The notes under the pieces are model-generated. The model searched no databases, was not told where the DNA came from, and worked only from the letters and a program-made list of their open reading frames with translations. This document shows, piece after piece, positions 26,889 through 34,971 of a stretch of 64,000 bases of DNA; positions within the stretch are counted from its first letter, which is position 1, and each line of letters starts with the position of its first letter. A program made the position numbers and the translations under genes. Source of the stretch: Photobacterium alginatilyticum (GTDB taxonomy: Bacteria; Pseudomonadota; Gammaproteobacteria; Enterobacterales; Vibrionaceae). Location: positions 482,909 to 546,908 of the forward strand of contig NZ_RSEJ01000001.1 of NCBI RefSeq assembly GCF_009910675.1. The letters run 5' to 3'.

Positions 26889-28370
26889 TTATGCCTCCTG
26901 ATGAGATTGTGGTTTAGATGCCAGGTTGATAATGACCGCAACAACAAACATTGCTGCCACCAGTCCCCAGCCCAGTACGAGTAGATCAGACATCGCATAG
27001 CCGCCGTATCCGTCGTTGAATGTGTTGACAAGGTTCGTTGCCAAAATAACCGCCAGCATTGCAGGGCTCAGGAAGCGGATACAGACCTCGAACCATTTGC
27101 CGATGCTGAACTCAGAGATGTTGTTCACATAGCTTCGAACATCGGCAACCTTGAACAGCCAACCAATAACCGCCAGTTCAATCAGACAACTTGTTAGCAG
27201 TGCTACGTTGTTGATGAAGTAATCGACCAAGTCCAGTAGCAGCAGGCCGCCGTTGGTAGCGAAAGCCATTGATACTACGAAGCCGGTACCACAGACAATA
27301 GAAGCGGCTTTTTTGCGTGACCAGTTCAGCTTGTCAATGATGGCAGAGGTGACAGCCTCGATAATCGAGATATGAGAGCTCAAGCCTGCAACAACCAGCG
27401 CCAGGAAGAACAGTGGACCAAGGATATACGGAGCCGGTAGCAGGTTGATAGCTGCCGGAATGGTGACAAATGCCAGCCCCACCCCTGCTGAGACCACTTC
27501 AGTTAGCGGTTTCGCCTGCTCTTGTGCCATGTAACCTAGTACACCGAAAATCAGAACACCTGCTGTGATAGAGAAGCCACAGTTGATTAAAACTGTCATG
27601 AAGGCATTGTTGTTGATATCTGATTTTTCAGGCAGATAGCTAGAGTATGCAATCATGATGGCAAACCCGACACTCAGAGTGAAGAAGATTTGACCGTAGG
27701 CTGCAGACCAGACCTTGGCATCCAGGATCTTGCTAAAATCAGGCTGGAATAGATAGTTAAGACCATCTAGAGCACCAGGCAAAAAGACGATACGGGTGAT
27801 CAGGCCAAGAACCATTAGGAATAGTAACGGCATCATGATCTTGCTTGCACGCTCGATACCGCCTTTTACACCGGTAAAGATGGCTGCAAATGTAATTGCC
27901 CAAGCAATTGCCATCGGAATAGCAATGTGGATCTGTAGGCTACCCAGCTTGCTCGGTGAGTTATCACCCAGCATTAGATATTCCCCGAAGAAGAAGGCAT
28001 TGGTATCGCTTCCCCAGCTCTGGTTGAAGGAAAAGCTTAGGTAAGAAATTGCCCAACCGATAACCGCAACGTAATAAACAGCGATAATCGCGGCAATAAA
28101 CACCTGGAACCATCCCAGCCACTCTAGCTTGCCGCCCATTTTAGAAAAGGCACGGGGTGCAGCACCACGAAGCTTATGACCAAGACTGAATTCCATAATC
28201 ATAAATGGAATACCGGCAGTTAACATGGCGAAAAGGTAAGGAATAAAAAATGCGCCGCCGCCGTTCTCGTATGCCATATAGGGGAAACGCCAAATGTTCC
28301 CAAGGCCGATAGCAGACCCTACTGCTGCAAGGATAAACCCTGCACGAGAGCCCCATTGTTCGCGTTTCAT
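26889..28370 (-). CDS. sodium-dependent amino-acid transporter, NSS/SNF family
   Basis: A 493-residue transporter with about 12 membrane helices. The first helix has the NSS signature WGSRAGFILAAVGSAIGLGNIWRFPYMAYENGGGAF, with residues that form the Na+ and substrate sites. Its partner metS suggests methionine/alanine-type import, but the substrate cannot be read from the sequence. The start at 28370 is chosen because AGGAGA sits five bases before it; an ATG two codons earlier overlaps that site. Confidence 0.9.
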   Translation of the reverse strand: MKREQWGSRAGFILAAVGSAIGLGNIWRFPYMAYENGGGAFFIPYLFAMLTAGIPFMIMEFSLGHKLRGAAPRAFSKMGGKLEWLGWFQVFIAAIIAVYYVAVIGWAISYLSFSFNQSWGSDTNAFFFGEYLMLGDNSPSKLGSLQIHIAIPMAIAWAITFAAIFTGVKGGIERASKIMMPLLFLMVLGLITRIVFLPGALDGLNYLFQPDFSKILDAKVWSAAYGQIFFTLSVGFAIMIAYSSYLPEKSDINNNAFMTVLINCGFSITAGVLIFGVLGYMAQEQAKPLTEVVSAGVGLAFVTIPAAINLLPAPYILGPLFFLALVVAGLSSHISIIEAVTSAIIDKLNWSRKKAASIVCGTGFVVSMAFATNGGLLLLDLVDYFINNVALLTSCLIELAVIGWLFKVADVRSYVNNISEFSIGKWFEVCIRFLSPAMLAVILATNLVNTFNDGYGGYAMSDLLVLGWGLVAAMFVVAVIINLASKPQSHQEA

Positions 28371-28759
28371 AAACATCTCCTTATGTACTGCAATACTCTA
28401 TGAAACAAGTAATTTAAAGTGAATTATTCTAGATTTTTACTTCCTGAAACGTGGGATCTGGATTGAAAGACCACGTTAATAACTTGAGATTAACCATAGA
28501 AAATATGTAAAGCAATAGACTGTAGGTTTGTTAATTGTGTGATGCTTTAGTGTTAACTTTTGTGCAAACTGCGATACGCCGCGCAAAGATTACTGCACTC
28601 TCATAGGTAGGTAGAGGAAATAACTGTATTTAGAAGGTGGGGTAGGGTGAAATATTATTTTTTCTGGCTGACGATATTGACTGATAAATCATCAAAATAC
28701 AGCGCTTAAAGGTTGTCTGGTTCTATAAGGCCAGATAATCCGGCCTTTAGAACAAATAC
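28371..28759. other. gene-free region upstream of the NSS transporter
   Basis: About 390 AT-rich bases. An imperfect inverted repeat (GTTCTATAAGGCC/GGCCTTTAGAAC, about 28720-28753) lies after the beta-barrel gene and may be its terminator, although no T run follows. The rest should hold the transporter promoter; I see no gene. Confidence 0.4.
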
Positions 28760-29362
28760 TCAGAAAGAAAATGTAACACCAACATTTGTTTGAAGCTGGC
28801 TAAGCCATTCCGAATCAATACTGATTAGGCAGGTTTGTGCCCCCGTTGGCAGCTGGCAGACAGCAGAAGTATCGCCATCTATGAGGTTGGCAAGCCACCG
28901 GGCCTCAAAAACAAGTCGTGTGTTGTTGTTGATATGGTATTCGAGGCCACCCAGGAGGCCAGCAGAAAACAGCAGATCGTCTTTTGACCATTCGGCATCA
29001 ACGATAGTCGCGCCGAGGCTGGCGCCGAAAAAAGAGTCCCAGTGAGTAAATGCGTCAAAGCGAAGGCTGCTTTGAAGGTGTACATATGTAAATGAACCAT
29101 CACCCTCGATATCTCTGTATTCATTAGGCTGGTGGCTAACGAATAATCCGACACGCCCGAGATCCATATCGGTTTCAATTGCGATTGCAGTGTGGGGATC
29201 ACTCTCCGGCCGGATCTCGATACCGTTTTCGTCCGTGATCTGGTTTGAGAAGCTATAGCCGATATAGGGAGTAAGGTAAATGGTATTTTCAGCGAAAGCT
29301 GAGCTTGAAACGAAGGAGGCAAATACTGCGCCAATGAGAGTTGCAATTATTGATAGCTTCAT
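28760..29362 (-). CDS. outer-membrane beta-barrel protein, unknown function
   Basis: A 200-residue protein with a signal peptide ending SSAFAEN, followed by alternating amphipathic strands (TIYLTPYIGYSFSNQI, FGASLGATIV, LLGGLEYHINNNTRLVFEA) and a terminal VGVTFSF with C-terminal Phe, as in small OmpA/OmpW-like barrels. Two Cys residues (CQLPTGAQTC) may form a loop disulfide. No specific family is assigned. Confidence 0.72.
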   Translation of the reverse strand: MKLSIIATLIGAVFASFVSSSAFAENTIYLTPYIGYSFSNQITDENGIEIRPESDPHTAIAIETDMDLGRVGLFVSHQPNEYRDIEGDGSFTYVHLQSSLRFDAFTHWDSFFGASLGATIVDAEWSKDDLLFSAGLLGGLEYHINNNTRLVFEARWLANLIDGDTSAVCQLPTGAQTCLISIDSEWLSQLQTNVGVTFSF

Positions 29363-29508
29363 TTTTTGACTCTATTCCTCTGATTCAACATATAACTTAT
29401 TGTGACAGTAATCTGAAAATGATGCTTTTAAATTAGTCATAAGCTTGAACTCACCCTAAACTAGAGTTAAAACTATGTTAAAACATTATAGGGAGTGGGG
29501 ATATAATT

Positions 29509-29598
29509 ATGGATACCGACCTAAAGTTAGCGCTTTGTACTGTTGCTGTCGTGATGACGGTATTGTTGAGCTTCGGCATCGTCTCAGTTACTGCGTAA
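29509..29598 (+). CDS. ynhF: YnhF-family membrane microprotein
   Basis: A 29-residue protein starting MDTDLKLALCTVAVVMTVLL, with one hydrophobic helix. It matches E. coli YnhF (also 29 residues, opening MSTDLKFSLVTT) in length, N-terminus and helix placement. GGGAGTGGGG precedes the ATG. The role of YnhF is unknown. Confidence 0.75.
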   Translation: MDTDLKLALCTVAVVMTVLLSFGIVSVTA

Positions 29599-29703
29599 CA
29601 GGTTAATAAATTAGCTATTTTAAGAGTGGTGTTCCGTTTCGGTTAAACTAAGGATAGTACAGTGTCGACAGTAAATTCTCGTATTCTTTGATGTGGGGAG
29701 ATT

Positions 29704-30924
29704 ATGGTGAATCATCTGCCGTTTAGTTTAAGTGATTCCGATCTACAACTTGTTAACACTTTTTCCTCGCAGCTCTCTGGAGCCAGGAAGAAAAGAATTG
29801 CCTTAGTCGTTCAGGGAGGCGGGCAGCGGGGTATCTTTACCGCCGGGGTTTTTGACGCCTTTCTGGAAGCTGGGTTTGACCCGTTTGAACTTTATGTCGG
29901 CACTTCTGCTGGTGCGTTGAATCTTTCCTCGTTTATAAGCCGTCAACACAAGTTTGGTTATCAGTTTATTGTCGATTACACCACTGACAATGAGTTCTTC
30001 AACTTATATAAATACCTGAGCAAGCAAAAGCCGATGAATCTGGACTGGGCATTGGAAACAGTAGCGCCTGGTGGTTCATTGCAGCTTGATGTTAAGACCG
30101 CCCGGCAGGTACTCAGGCATCGACTTGCGTTGGCTTGTGCAACGCGCAAAGATACGCTTCAGGATATCTACCTGCCGATGTACAATAGTGACTGGCGTGA
30201 AGTGCTGCGCGCATCTTGTGCCATTCCGGTTATCTATAATCAGCCTGTAAATTTACGTGATCTTGAATGGGTAGATGGCGGGGTAAGTGCGGCTGTACCC
30301 GTCAAAGAGGCCTGGCAACGGGGCGCTGATTTGGTGGTGGTGGTCCGGACTGAGCCGGTACAGGTGCCGGAGGGAGAGACTAGTACCTTTAATGACTGGC
30401 GGGAAAAGATTGAAACTGTGCTGCCTGATTATATTGACAGGCTGAGCCTGAACCAGTCGATTGATCGGGTCAAAGCTATCAGAAGTGATCTTACCCAGCG
30501 GCTTGAACAGTGGAAGTTGTGGAATGACAAACCGGATGATGATTCTGGCAATGAATCGATTGAATCCGGCGATGACAGCAGCCAAATCATTACACCTCGA
30601 AACAGTAATTGGCGATTATTGTCAGCAGACAATATAGAGCGATTCTTATCGATTACTGGAAAAGGTAAAAGTGCAGAAATCATAGAGATGCTTAACCGTT
30701 ACTACCGCTCTTATGATGAACTTAATGGCTTTTTGCTTAATCCGCCAGATGGCCTGAAAGTTATCCAGATAGCCCCGGAAAAAGCATTACGCAGCCGGGC
30801 ATTATTGAGTGATAAAGACGATCTAGAAGTGGATTACCGAGAAGGCAAGGTGGTGGGACGGTATTTTGTTGATCATTTTGCCGACATACTCAATGAAACG
30901 ACGACCTTGACTCCCAAGCACTAA
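29704..30924 (+). CDS. yjjU: patatin-like phospholipase, YjjU-type
   Basis: A 406-residue patatin-family hydrolase. The oxyanion loop is VVQGGGQRGIFTAGVFDAF, the nucleophile is Ser68 in GTSAG, and the catalytic Asp is Asp191 in DGGVSAAVPV, completing the Ser-Asp dyad. It aligns along its length with E. coli YjjU (for example FDPFELYVGTSAG) but has an acidic Ser/Asp-rich insertion around residues 275-300 and is about 50 residues longer. Phospholipase activity is inferred from the dyad. The ATG at 29704 follows GGGGAG. Confidence 0.85.
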   Translation: MVNHLPFSLSDSDLQLVNTFSSQLSGARKKRIALVVQGGGQRGIFTAGVFDAFLEAGFDPFELYVGTSAGALNLSSFISRQHKFGYQFIVDYTTDNEFFNLYKYLSKQKPMNLDWALETVAPGGSLQLDVKTARQVLRHRLALACATRKDTLQDIYLPMYNSDWREVLRASCAIPVIYNQPVNLRDLEWVDGGVSAAVPVKEAWQRGADLVVVVRTEPVQVPEGETSTFNDWREKIETVLPDYIDRLSLNQSIDRVKAIRSDLTQRLEQWKLWNDKPDDDSGNESIESGDDSSQIITPRNSNWRLLSADNIERFLSITGKGKSAEIIEMLNRYYRSYDELNGFLLNPPDGLKVIQIAPEKALRSRALLSDKDDLEVDYREGKVVGRYFVDHFADILNETTTLTPKH

Positions 30925-30952
30925 TATTGAGCGGATTTATGCTTTAGTTCGA

Positions 30953-30988
30953 TCAAAAAAAGGAACGCCGTGGCGTTCCTTTTTTGTT
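30953..30988. terminator. bidirectional terminator between yjjU-like gene and ppaC
   Basis: AAAAAGGAACGCC and GGCGTTCCTTTTT form a perfect long stem around a 1-3-base loop, with A and T tracts on both sides. Confidence 0.92.
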
Positions 30989-31005
30989 GTTCAGCAAGGT
31001 TGCAA

Positions 31006-31911
31006 TTAAGCAAGAACCTTCTGTAGCCACGGCCAACCCTGCTTCTTGCGGCTTAGCGTGTTTTCCATCATCAGCATGCCGTTGTCAGCGAACTGATCAA
31101 GCGTTGCATTCCACTCGCCCTTATAAAGCAGACGTGTGGTGCTGGTAGTGATGTCAGTCAGCATAAGGGCAGCCATTGCCAGGCCATCTTCGTCGCAGCG
31201 ACGCTGAAGATCAGCTTCAAGATCGCTGATCATGCTGTCTACTTGCTCAAGAGTCGCAAGTTCAATCTGACCGACAACGACGTTACGGTCGTTGAATGGG
31301 TAAGCTTTAAGATCTTTTTCTACCAGCTCGGCAGCAGAAAGGCCCGCGATGTCAGTTTTAGCAATCAGCAGATCTTTGATGAATGCATCTAGATCTTGTA
31401 CATCTGCAAGTTGAGCCAGTTCAGCTACCGCATCCTTGTCTTTTTGAGTACAAGTTGGAGAGGCAAAGCCTACGGTGTCACTCAGGATTGCTGACATCAT
31501 AAGGATAGCCAGTGGGCGAGTGATTTCAGTGTTTTCCATCTTGAACAGGTTGAACATGATGGTACAAGTACAACCAACAGGCCAGATCCAAGCTTCAAGC
31601 GGGTTTGTTGTCATCACGTCACCCAGACGGTGGTGGTCAACAATACCTAGGATTTCTGCGTCAGCAATATCGTCAGGTGCCTGTGCCAGATCGGTGTAGT
31701 CAACAAGCCAAACTTTTTCACCAGCAACACCGGTACACATTTCTGGTTGTTCAACACCAGCTTGTTCCAGGATGTGCTGAGTTTCGCGGTTTAGTTCACC
31801 TTGACGAACCGCTTTTGCTTCCAAACCACGTGCTTTAAGAAGCTCTGCGCCTACTAGTGCTGAACAGATGCTGTCGCTATCAGGGTTTTTGTGCCCTACT
31901 ACTTGAATCAT
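31006..31911 (-). CDS. ppaC: manganese-dependent inorganic pyrophosphatase
   Basis: A 301-residue family II pyrophosphatase of the DHH superfamily. Metal ligands are visible in VGHKNPDSDSICSA, WLVDYTDLAQ and the DHH motif GIVDHHRLGD, and the C-terminal substrate domain ends with SRKKQGWPWLQ containing the phosphate-binding SRKKQ. It splits pyrophosphate in the cytoplasm and prefers Mn(2+). Many vibrios carry it besides family I Ppa. AAGGAAAC precedes the start. Confidence 0.96.
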   Translation of the reverse strand: MIQVVGHKNPDSDSICSALVGAELLKARGLEAKAVRQGELNRETQHILEQAGVEQPEMCTGVAGEKVWLVDYTDLAQAPDDIADAEILGIVDHHRLGDVMTTNPLEAWIWPVGCTCTIMFNLFKMENTEITRPLAILMMSAILSDTVGFASPTCTQKDKDAVAELAQLADVQDLDAFIKDLLIAKTDIAGLSAAELVEKDLKAYPFNDRNVVVGQIELATLEQVDSMISDLEADLQRRCDEDGLAMAALMLTDITTSTTRLLYKGEWNATLDQFADNGMLMMENTLSRKKQGWPWLQKVLA

Positions 31912-32283
31912 GATGTTTCCTTCACTGCGTCGACTGCAGCACCGGAGGCTGCAAGACTGAATTAAAAAATCTGCCTGAGAGCTGGGCTCAAGATCAGGAC
32001 AGAAAAAGTAAACCGTGCAATTTTAGAGCTTTTACAAGAAATAACAATTGAAGTTGTGTAAAAAAGATGTGGCTGTCTATTTCCGCACCTAATTTACCCC
32101 GTTAGCGATATGTGTGGGGTATATCTGCGCCGGTCTACCAACACAGTGTCTCAGCCTGTGGTGGATGAGGCGATTGTGACATTGCACAATCAGGATGTTC
32201 AGTTGGGGGGGGGGGGATATATGTATTTTTCCTTGGTATTTTGATAGCTTAGCGGCTAACAAATGTAGAAAGAAGTTATTGCC
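31912..32283. other. gene-free region with a poly-G tract
   Basis: About 370 bases. A 44-codon frame (32110-32244, MCGVYLRRSTNTVSQ...) runs through the G tract but has no ribosome-binding site and no recognisable homologue. The only clear oddity is the homopolymer, listed separately. Confidence 0.4.
32205..32216 (+). repeat. homopolymeric G12 tract
   Basis: Twelve consecutive G residues lie 68 bases upstream of the next gene start. Such tracts slip during replication and are rare outside phase-variable loci. Confidence 0.9.
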
Positions 32284-32694
32284 GTGAATGCCAAAAAAGC
32301 ACTGAAAAAACTGAAGAAGAAAGTAGAGAAAGTGCCCAACCGTTCGACAGAGCAGCTAAAGCAGCTTGGCAAGGCAGCAGCGTCCGTCGCCGGGGTTGAT
32401 GAGGACGTCAGGCGAGAGGTAATAGATATTTCACAGCAGGCGATGCTCAGTGCTGTCTCGGAGTTAGCAACCCCGTTTAATCCGGTTTTGTCATGGTTTC
32501 GTGAAGGCGGCGAGCTTCAATTCTCTGCGTCTTCCTTGCCCTCATTCCGTTCTGTGATAAAACTGCCGAGCTCTTTGAATGCAAAGCAAGCATTGGTACG
32601 TGTTCCGCTCAAGTCTCCGGCTTGCAAGCGCTGCCCGGCACTCAATAACGGCGTCTGTAAGTGTGCAGCAAAGAAGTTTAATATTCGCGTTTAG
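32284..32694 (+). CDS. small protein with C-terminal Cys cluster, unknown function
   Basis: A 136-residue protein. It opens with a very basic stretch (NAKKALKKLKKKVEKVPNR), then a helical Ala-rich part, a hydrophobic/Ser-rich middle, and ends with CKRCPALNNGVCKC, a CxxC-x7-CxC cluster that could bind a metal. It starts with GTG at 32284 after AAAGAAG. It lies directly next to the metal-handling cluster and convergent to an HMA2-like gene, so a metal-linked role is possible but not shown. Confidence 0.7.
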   Translation: MNAKKALKKLKKKVEKVPNRSTEQLKQLGKAAASVAGVDEDVRREVIDISQQAMLSAVSELATPFNPVLSWFREGGELQFSASSLPSFRSVIKLPSSLNAKQALVRVPLKSPACKRCPALNNGVCKCAAKKFNIRV

Positions 32695-32713
32695 CGTCTT
32701 TAGCCGCAAATTT

Positions 32714-33073
32714 CTACAGGCTCATTATTACCCGACTGACTGACGGGCCAACCAGGCGTTTTAGCGCCATTACCGCCATCCCCCTGGCAAAGGTCTTAGT
32801 CCCATTTGTCACTGCATTTTCAATAAACGTGGGTCTGCTTGAAGCACGGGTCCAGCCATGACTATCTAATATCTCGAGTAAGCTCTCGCAATCTAGTTCC
32901 TTGTCGTCGAAGCTAATCGCAACCGAACCGGCATAGCGCTTATGCTTGATTGCACCTATGGCATCAATTTGTTGTAAATCAGCAATTAGCGCTTTGACGG
33001 CTTTAGGGTTTTGGCGAATGAAGTCTGAGCGCACCCGTAAACGTTGATTTGTTTTGTGAATATACGTGTTCAT
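32714..33073 (-). CDS. HMA2-like small protein (divergent partner of the P1B ATPase operon)
   Basis: A 119-residue protein. Residues about 10-70 look like a degenerate heavy-metal-associated fold: RLRVRSDFIRQNPKAVKALI, then GAIKHKRYAGSVAISFDD and LLEILDSHGW, with no CxxC motif. The C-terminal part is a basic helix (MAVMALKRLVGPSVSRVIM) that may touch the membrane. The same fold, marked by a P-G-R-x-R or R-x-R-x-R opening, occurs in the divergent operon. The start is uncertain between 33073 (ATG) and 33085 (TTG). A Fur-like site lies between it and the operon. Confidence 0.7.
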   Translation of the reverse strand: MNTYIHKTNQRLRVRSDFIRQNPKAVKALIADLQQIDAIGAIKHKRYAGSVAISFDDKELDCESLLEILDSHGWTRASSRPTFIENAVTNGTKTFARGMAVMALKRLVGPSVSRVIMSL

Positions 33074-33101
33074 AAAAAGTGCCAACCAAGATGCTTATGT
33101 A

Positions 33102-33120
33102 GATAAAAATCATTTTCATT
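33102..33120. promoter_or_regulatory. candidate Fur box between divergent HMA2-like genes
   Basis: GATAAAAATCATTTTCATT closely follows the Fur consensus (GATAATGATAATCATTATC) in its A/T pattern and central ATCATTTTCATT. It lies about 30 bases upstream of the minus-strand gene and 107 bases upstream of the plus-strand operon, suitable for iron control of both. Confidence 0.6.
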
Positions 33121-33226
33121 CGCAACATTATCACTCCAATTGACGGAGCGCAAAGAAAAAGCGAATAAATAACTTCAGGCTAACCTTAAGTGATTGAATT
33201 TATAGTTTTATATATATAATCCGCTT

Positions 33227-33562
33227 ATGAAAAAACATATAGATACAGCATTAAAGCTAAGACGCTGGGTGACAGTTGGGCACCATATTCCTGGACGAGT
33301 GAGACTGAAGTACAAGTTGGGCATCTTGGCCCACCTTGCCACATTCAACAGTTCAGAGATTGAACGTGCACTGCAGAATATACCGGCGTTTAAAAATTAC
33401 AAACTGAATAATGCGACTGGCAGCTTGCTCATTGAGTATGACGCTTCCATCGTCAAGCCACACTTGATAGACGCATTGTTTTCACAATCCGAACAAGATG
33501 CAGAGCGAGCTTGTTATGCACTTGGTGCTTGTTTAGAAATAGACGGAGCGAATCATGAGTAA
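33227..33562 (+). CDS. HMA2-like protein, first gene of the P1B-ATPase operon
   Basis: A 111-residue protein with the opening VGHHIPGRVRLKYKLG and a beta-alpha-beta layout (FKNYKLNNATGSLLIEYDAS) typical of HMA2-type domains that have lost the CxxC metal site. The same H-x-P-G-R-x-R signature is at the start of the ATPase encoded at the end of the operon. Its 3' end overlaps the next gene by 8 bases. It may be an adaptor for the ATPase or for a membrane-bound compartment; this is inferred from context. Confidence 0.75.
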   Translation: MKKHIDTALKLRRWVTVGHHIPGRVRLKYKLGILAHLATFNSSEIERALQNIPAFKNYKLNNATGSLLIEYDASIVKPHLIDALFSQSEQDAERACYALGACLEIDGANHE

Positions 33563-34364
33563 TGAAGAAAACCAGGGGCAGCCTGACAACCCTTACGGTC
33601 AATATGGCGAGCCGCCGGAGTGGGCCCAGCAAGTGCCACCACCGGGTTATTACGGTTATCCCCCCCATATGATGAATCCGTACTATCACGGGCATCCTGG
33701 CATGATGCATCCCCACGCGTATCCTCATGGAAATGTACATCCGGGTCACATGCATCCGGGCCAAATGCATCCAGGGATGGTACCGCCTCCACAAGCAGGA
33801 CATATGCATCCTGGCTACATGAATCCGGGCCAGATGCACCCCGGCCAGATGCATCCGGGAATGGCTCCGCCACCCCATGCGGGATACATGCACCCTGGAA
33901 TGACGCCACCACAGGCAGAGCAGGCGGCAGAGGAAAGTGATCCAATGTTCGAGCAGGCACAGGCAATGCTCGAAGGTGCTCTCGGTGAAGAAGCCGGGAT
34001 GTTTAAGCAGATATTAGGAACTATGGGTATGAATGATAAAGAGTTTTGGAAAGGCGCAATGGTTGGTGCCGCAGCTGCACTAATCCTAAGCAACGAAAAT
34101 GTCCGTAAGGGCCTGATGGGAATGGTATCTAACGCTGGCGACATGCTGAAAAGCGGTGGTGCATCGGTAAAAGATACCGCAACCCAGACAGCTTCTTCCG
34201 TTAAGGAGAATGTATCTACAGGCGGAGAAATTTTCCGTGATACCTATGAAGCTGGCAAAGAAGGTTTCAGAGAGTCAGTTGAGCGCCATAGCCACGAAAA
34301 GGCATCTGCCCAAGAGACTGAGTATGATGATGAATTTCCTGCGCACGACGATTTTGAAAAGTAA
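33555..34364 (+). CDS. His/Met/Pro/Gly-rich repeat protein with membrane-associated C-terminal region
   Basis: A 269-residue protein. The first 125 residues are low complexity: PPPGYYGYPPHMMNPYY, then repeated HPGHMHPGQMHPGM-like units with many His and Met, able to bind metal or phase-separate. A helical region follows (FEQAQAMLEGALGEEAGMFKQ), then a Gly/Ala-rich hydrophobic helix (AMVGAAAALILSNENVR) and a long polar helix with TASSVKENVSTGGEIFRD resembling YtxH-type proteins. It overlaps the gene before and lies 6 bases from the next. No family is recognised. The DNA repeats could vary in number between strains. Confidence 0.75.
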   Translation: MSNEENQGQPDNPYGQYGEPPEWAQQVPPPGYYGYPPHMMNPYYHGHPGMMHPHAYPHGNVHPGHMHPGQMHPGMVPPPQAGHMHPGYMNPGQMHPGQMHPGMAPPPHAGYMHPGMTPPQAEQAAEESDPMFEQAQAMLEGALGEEAGMFKQILGTMGMNDKEFWKGAMVGAAAALILSNENVRKGLMGMVSNAGDMLKSGGASVKDTATQTASSVKENVSTGGEIFRDTYEAGKEGFRESVERHSHEKASAQETEYDDEFPAHDDFEK

Positions 34365-34370
34365 AAATCT

Positions 34371-34679
34371 ATGAGCAATTCATCTGACAAGCTAAACCCA
34401 GCGAGTCGAGCCATGCTGGTCGGTGCCATTCTTGGCGGCACGGCGTCCGCGGCCAATCAGTGGAAGGCGCATCAGTCCGGTGAGATCGATACCAATCAGC
34501 TGGTATCGGTTGTCGCTAAAGATTCGCTCAAAACGGGCCTGGCAAGTGGTGCGACAACATACATCGCTGAAAAAATGGCAGGCAGACCGGTACTTTCAAT
34601 GCTTACTGTACTTAGTGCAGGGGCAGCCGGTTTGTACATGATGGAACAATATGCGGAAAAGAAAAAAAATGAGCAATAA
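34371..34679 (+). CDS. small Gly/Ala-rich membrane protein of the P1B-ATPase operon
   Basis: A 102-residue protein with two hydrophobic Gly/Ala-rich helices (AMLVGAILGGTASAAN and VLSMLTVLSAGAAGLYMM) of the glycine-zipper type, and a Lys-rich C-terminus. Its stop overlaps the start of the following gene. It is likely an integral membrane component; its function is unknown. Confidence 0.72.
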   Translation: MSNSSDKLNPASRAMLVGAILGGTASAANQWKAHQSGEIDTNQLVSVVAKDSLKTGLASGATTYIAEKMAGRPVLSMLTVLSAGAAGLYMMEQYAEKKKNEQ

Positions 34680-34971
34680 TAACCCATACAACCCTTATTA
34701 TGGCTACCCGTATTACGGTGGCCAACAACAGCCTGCTGCTGAGCCAACATATAAGAAGCAAAACACCAAGACTCACTTCGTTATGGGTGTGGCTGCTGGT
34801 GCCGCGGTTGCGTACCTGCTGACCAACAAGAAATTTCAGCAAGGTGTCGCGGCGACAGGTGAGAAGGCATGGTCAGCGGTTCGTGGCGAAGTCGAAGAGT
34901 TAAAAGAGCGTCTGGAAGATACGCAGGCCGAGCTTGAGTACTACCGCAATCTTCACAAGGGTGAGGAATGA
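34669..34971 (+). CDS. small YtxH-like membrane protein of the P1B-ATPase operon
   Basis: A 100-residue protein: a Tyr/Pro/Asn-rich opening (NNNPYNPYYGYPYYGGQQQP), one hydrophobic helix (HFVMGVAAGAAVAYLLTNKK) and a C-terminal coiled coil rich in Glu and Arg. The ATG at 34669 overlaps the preceding stop codon, and its own stop overlaps the ATPase start (ATGA), giving tight translational coupling. The layout recalls YtxH proteins. Confidence 0.72.
   Translation: MSNNNPYNPYYGYPYYGGQQQPAAEPTYKKQNTKTHFVMGVAAGAAVAYLLTNKKFQQGVAATGEKAWSAVRGEVEELKERLEDTQAELEYYRNLHKGEE

Noticed and set aside
32110..32244. 44-codon frame containing the G12 tract
   Set aside because: No ribosome-binding site, no recognisable homologue, and shifting the frame by one G does not give a longer product.
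33585..33925. CRISPR-like array in the repeat region
   Set aside because: The repeats are in-frame coding units of a His/Met/Pro-rich protein without regular unique spacers, and no cas genes are near.
33453..33966. Minus-strand frames opposite the His/Met repeat gene
   Set aside because: They arise from the low-complexity repeats read backwards; the plus-strand frame is coupled to its neighbours and has the expected stop overlaps.
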